Source of the DNA: Lachnospiraceae bacterium
GTDB lineage: Bacteria > Bacillota > Clostridia > Lachnospirales > Lachnospiraceae
Direction: 5' to 3'
Assembly: GCA_017428265.1 (NCBI GenBank)
Contig: JAFRRD010000045.1
Span: forward strand, 1-53,931
DNA: 53,931 nucleotides
Shown: piece by piece, positions 52,011 to 53,931 of the stretch
Layout of the letters: each line of letters begins with the position of its first letter
Position numbering within the stretch: position 1 is the first letter of the stretch
The notes under the pieces: model-generated
Told to the model about the DNA's origin: nothing
Database searches by the model: none
What the model saw: the letters and a program-made list of their open reading frames with translations, nothing else
Translations under genes and position numbers: made by a program

Positions 52011-52037
52011 TCGATTTCCCTCCTTTTGCTTTCCCAT

Positions 52038-52099
52038 GTTGAACGATGTACCGTTTTTGCTGTGTTGACGGTTTCTCCAAAACTGGTGCATCGTTCAAC
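52038..52099. repeat. Inverted repeat around the lipoprotein leader
   Basis: GTTGAACGATGTACC (52038-52052) and GGTGCATCGTTCAAC (52085-52099) pair over 15 bp with one wobble. The second 23-bp direct-repeat copy lies between and into the right arm. Looks like the end of a small mobile unit or a leader structure. Confidence 0.65.
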
Positions 52100-52114
52100 C
52101 AACCACCGCAAGGA

Positions 52115-52531
52115 TTATTTTTCTCCAAACCAATCAAAATATAAGTCTTGCAATTTGTGATGCAGGTTAAATATTTGATTATGTTCATTCGTTAAGCGAC
52201 GAGCTATTCTTTGAAATACGCTTTCACGTTCCAAATTATTCGAGATATAAACATAATCCAAATAACACTGATGTGCCCAATAATTTCGGATTTCCCGAAT
52301 CCGGTCAAGCTGTTCATATTCCGCTTCTGACAGCCACGGGTCTCCATCGCTCTCGTCAAGTTGTTTCAGTTTTCGGAGAGTGTTTCCGAAATTCGACATT
52401 TCCAGCATGTCCATCTCATCGTCAAAGTCTTCAGATGACATTCCGGAATAAATCCGTTTTAAGTCAAACTCGATGCACTGAAAGTACATCATTATCTCGC
52501 TGTGCAGTATCTTAAACTGATCGATTGTCAT
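52115..52531 (-). CDS. HEPN-like hypothetical protein
   Basis: 138 aa, all-helical. IREIRNYWAHQCY holds R82-x4-H87, the Rx4-6H pattern of HEPN ribonucleases. GGGAG precedes the ATG. HEPN proteins are often toxins or defence nucleases; this gene overlaps a short gene upstream, as toxin operons often do. The family call rests on one motif and the helical pattern. Confidence 0.6.
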   Translation of the reverse strand: MTIDQFKILHSEIMMYFQCIEFDLKRIYSGMSSEDFDDEMDMLEMSNFGNTLRKLKQLDESDGDPWLSEAEYEQLDRIREIRNYWAHQCYLDYVYISNNLERESVFQRIARRLTNEHNQIFNLHHKLQDLYFDWFGEK

Positions 52532-52715
52532 TATCCGCTCCCAAATAAAAACAGGTGTCTTCCCCGACCGTTACAGATTGGCACCTGCAATAATGGATTG
52601 GGAGGCCGAGGACTACACCTGTTAAAAGCCCCTCATCCTCGAAGCGGTCAAGGTCAGCTTTTAGAAAGGCTGGATTATAGTCAAAATTCCTGCCTAAAAG
52701 GCAAACCTTTGGCAT
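52512..52715 (-). CDS. Short hypothetical protein overlapping the HEPN-like gene
   Basis: About 67 aa from an ATG at 52715 (a TTG at 52721 is also possible). Acidic N-terminal half (LKADLDRFEDEGLL), then GLPIHYCRCQSVTVGEDTCF with three cysteines. It overlaps the next gene by 20 bases. Could be the antitoxin partner or a remnant. Confidence 0.4.
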   Translation of the reverse strand: MPKVCLLGRNFDYNPAFLKADLDRFEDEGLLTGVVLGLPIHYCRCQSVTVGEDTCFYLGADNDNRSV

Positions 52716-52877
52716 TACCAACCTTTGTGAATAGTATATTCAGTTCGGTGGGGGCTGTCAAGATTCTATCGGGCAAGACGATTTCCCTGCGCGTACCTTT
52801 TGGCTTCCTCATACGCCTTGATTCAGCACTGCCGGTCATAAAAGGCCTGCAGATGGGTATTCAGTTGTAAGTGCGAG

Positions 52878-52940
52878 TGAGAGGACGAAAGGATATCGGT
52901 TTGGGGGACCATTAAACCCCGTTGAAAAAAAGTCCTCTCA
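52878..52940. other. Structured noncoding segment
   Basis: TGAGAGGAC (52878-52886) pairs with GTCCTCTCA (52932-52940), and the loop contains a GGGG...CCCC pairing. No reading frame is supported in 52722-53273, so this may be a small RNA or a terminator-like element. Confidence 0.35.
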
Positions 52941-53048
52941 TCTACTAGCCCTCAAGAATTGCCAAAATATTCCATTTTTCGGCCTTTTTGAAAAATTTTC
53001 CACAACGGACGTCAACGGCTTTCAACCGATGAACGGACCTATCGCTTT

Positions 53049-53153
53049 TGTTAGCTGAAAATGCTTTGAAATGAGGCGAAATATTCTGTTAGCAGAAGAG
53101 GTGTTTTTGTTAGCAGAAAACCGATTTTTCTGCTAATCGCTGTTAGCAGAAAG
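53049..53153. repeat. Iteron-like TGTTAGCAGAAAA repeats
   Basis: Four direct copies start at 53049 (one change), 53087, 53108 and 53141, and an inverted copy at 53125-53136 forms a hairpin with the third. Flanking DNA is AT-rich and noncoding. Confidence 0.7.
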
Positions 53154-53273
53154 CGTTGCAAAACATATGAATCAATATTTGGTTTATGAGCCCAAAAAAG
53201 AGAGAAGAATTAAATAAGACTGGCAATCGAATATGTCTCATCAGAAGAGACTCGATACCAATTGAGAAACGCA

Positions 53274-53318
53274 CAAAAAAAGAGCCCGTAATAGCCAAAA
53301 ACGTTGGTATTACGGGCT
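53274..53318 (-). terminator. Terminator downstream of the tRNA-Arg fragment
   Basis: Perfect 11-bp stem AGCCCGTAATA/TATTACGGGCT with a run of seven T on the minus strand, starting about 10 bases after the tRNA 3' end, as for an original tRNA transcription unit. Confidence 0.8.
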
Positions 53319-53327
53319 TTGTGGGAC

Positions 53328-53370
53328 GTTCCTGGGCGGATTCGAACCGCCGATCTTTCGCTTAGGAGCG
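53328..53370 (-). tRNA. 3' fragment of tRNA-Arg (CCU), probable attachment site
   Basis: Read on the minus strand: anticodon loop CTCCTAA (anticodon CCT), 3' anticodon stem GCGAA, variable AGATC, T arm GGCGG-TTCGAAT-CCGCC and acceptor strand CAGGAAC. The 5' half is absent: the bases before the loop (CCCG) do not pair with GCGAA, and no GTTCCTG acceptor occurs at the expected distance. A tRNA 3' end cut in the anticodon loop is the classic scar left by an element that integrates into a tRNA gene. Confidence 0.8.
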
Positions 53371-53640
53371 GGAAATCGGCCGTTTTCTGGGAGTTCGTAG
53401 AAAACCGTATGAGTTCGAAAAAGCTTGATTTTTCCTATGTTTTGAGCACTTTTGGCATCGTACGAGATCGTACGAGTTCGAGCGGGTTTTCGGCAAAAAG
53501 TTAGCAAAATTAGCAACCTTCACCCAAAAGTTGAATTTTGGGCAAATCTTGCTCGCCCTGAGGTTCACACATTACGGTGCTTGCAATTCACCAATGGATC
53601 ATGCCAACACAAACAGGCTAATGGCTCATTCTGACACCAT

Positions 53641-53679
53641 AAAAAGCGCAAATCTCTCAAAAACAAAAGCTTTGCGCTT
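53641..53679 (-). terminator. Terminator of the serine recombinase gene
   Basis: AAGCGCAAA/TTTGCGCTT stem, followed on the minus strand by TTTTTA. A second hairpin (AATGGCATGA/TCATGCCATT, about 53717-53744) covers the recombinase stop codon. Nothing else recognisable lies in 53371-53734, apart from several copies of TACGAG/GAGTTCG words near 53390-53485. Confidence 0.6.
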
Positions 53680-53734
53680 AGGGCGGCCCTCGTAAGAAAG
53701 TTTTATAGTTTTCAGGAATGGCATGATCTTCGGG

Positions 53735-53931
53735 TCATGCCATTTCCTGTTCCATCAGTTCATTCAGCGGGATGAACCCGATCAGATCATAGCAGATGTG
53801 GATGCTCTGGCGGCGTTTTCCGCTGCTTTTATCCGGAGCCCCGACATAGATTGCCTTGACCAGCTCATGGGCCGCGTAAGGCGTCAATTCGGTCATATCC
53901 GCGTACTTCCTAATCTTCTGAATGAATAGTT
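53735..53931 (-). CDS. Large serine recombinase, C-terminal end (DUF4368), cut by the window edge
   Basis: 65 residues up to the stop: FIQKIRKYADMTELTPYAAH, then LVKAIYVGAPDKSSGKRRQS and IHICYDLIGFIPLNEL. This matches the C-terminal DUF4368 region of large serine recombinases of integrative elements. The catalytic N-terminal part lies outside the window to the right. Confidence 0.85.
   Translation of the reverse strand, partial: LFIQKIRKYADMTELTPYAAHELVKAIYVGAPDKSSGKRRQSIHICYDLIGFIPLNELMEQEMA

Noticed and set aside
52502-52870. 122-codon plus-strand frame
   Set aside because: Antisense to the short gene before the HEPN-like gene and low in protein-like features.
53328-53405. Complete tRNA-Arg gene
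   Set aside because: The 5' half, D arm and matching acceptor strand are missing; only the 3' half can be folded.

Overview
The window looks like chromosomal DNA of a GC-rich anaerobic Firmicute (Clostridia, plausibly Lachnospiraceae-like). This rests on the gene families and their arrangement (class 1B pyrD with pyrK, homodimeric pyruvate:ferredoxin oxidoreductase, RNase J, a CIRCE-controlled small heat-shock gene, mutS2, sigma-A-type TTGACA/TATAAT promoters, AGGAGG ribosome sites) and on the absence of any outer-membrane gene. No species call is possible from the window alone. By eye, 0-28 kb and the nifJ-abfD block are GC-rich; 28-43 kb and 48.2-54 kb are AT-richer and hold the mobile and decayed sequence.

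Layout. (1) 0.2-6.0 kb, minus strand: a de novo pyrimidine operon pyrC-pyrK-pyrD-pyrF-pyrE-pyrB-pyrI with a promoter and leader attenuator ahead of pyrC. (2) 6.2-10 kb, plus: two alpha/beta hydrolases, a condensation-type acyltransferase and a zinc-ribbon membrane protein in one overlapping operon. (3) 10.2-17.6 kb, minus: mutS2, a two-component system, a PlsC-like acyltransferase, a GltS-type symporter and a small membrane protein. (4) 17.7-21.5 kb, plus: a cell-wall amidase lipoprotein with a Thr/Glu/Pro linker, a membrane protein and cstA. (5) 21.6-25.7 kb, plus: membrane protein, MoxR ATPase, VWA protein and a 111-aa protein. (6) 25.8-28.7 kb: a surface protein, a zinc-ribbon membrane protein and hsp20 under a CIRCE element. 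(7) 28.9-31.0 kb: a decayed region with an ISLre2 transposase tail, a truncated SDR and other fragments. (8) 31.3-32.9 kb: RNase J.

(9) 33.2-48.4 kb, minus: twelve closely spaced genes, read nifJ, abfD (4-hydroxybutyryl-CoA dehydratase), a ferredoxin-domain protein, a Cys-rich protein, then two successive modules of TRAP transporter (DctP, DctQ, DctM) plus amidase-signature hydrolase. A divergent GntR/FCD regulator (48.6 kb) faces nifJ, and two matching palindromes lie between them, one on the nifJ -10 box. I infer a substrate-induced system that imports amide-bearing organic acids, hydrolyses them and ferments the product. The ferredoxin/Cys-rich pair is of unknown function and is the best candidate for undescribed chemistry.

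(10) 49.4-53.9 kb: an accessory zone with an AbiE-type toxin/antitoxin pair between 35-bp direct repeats, a truncated cysteine hydrolase, a lipoprotein, a HEPN-like protein, iteron-like repeats, a tRNA-Arg 3' fragment that looks like an integration scar, and the C-terminal end of a large serine recombinase cut by the window edge. A repeat family built on GGGACGGTTC / GAACCGTCCC occurs at four places in the first 10.2 kb.
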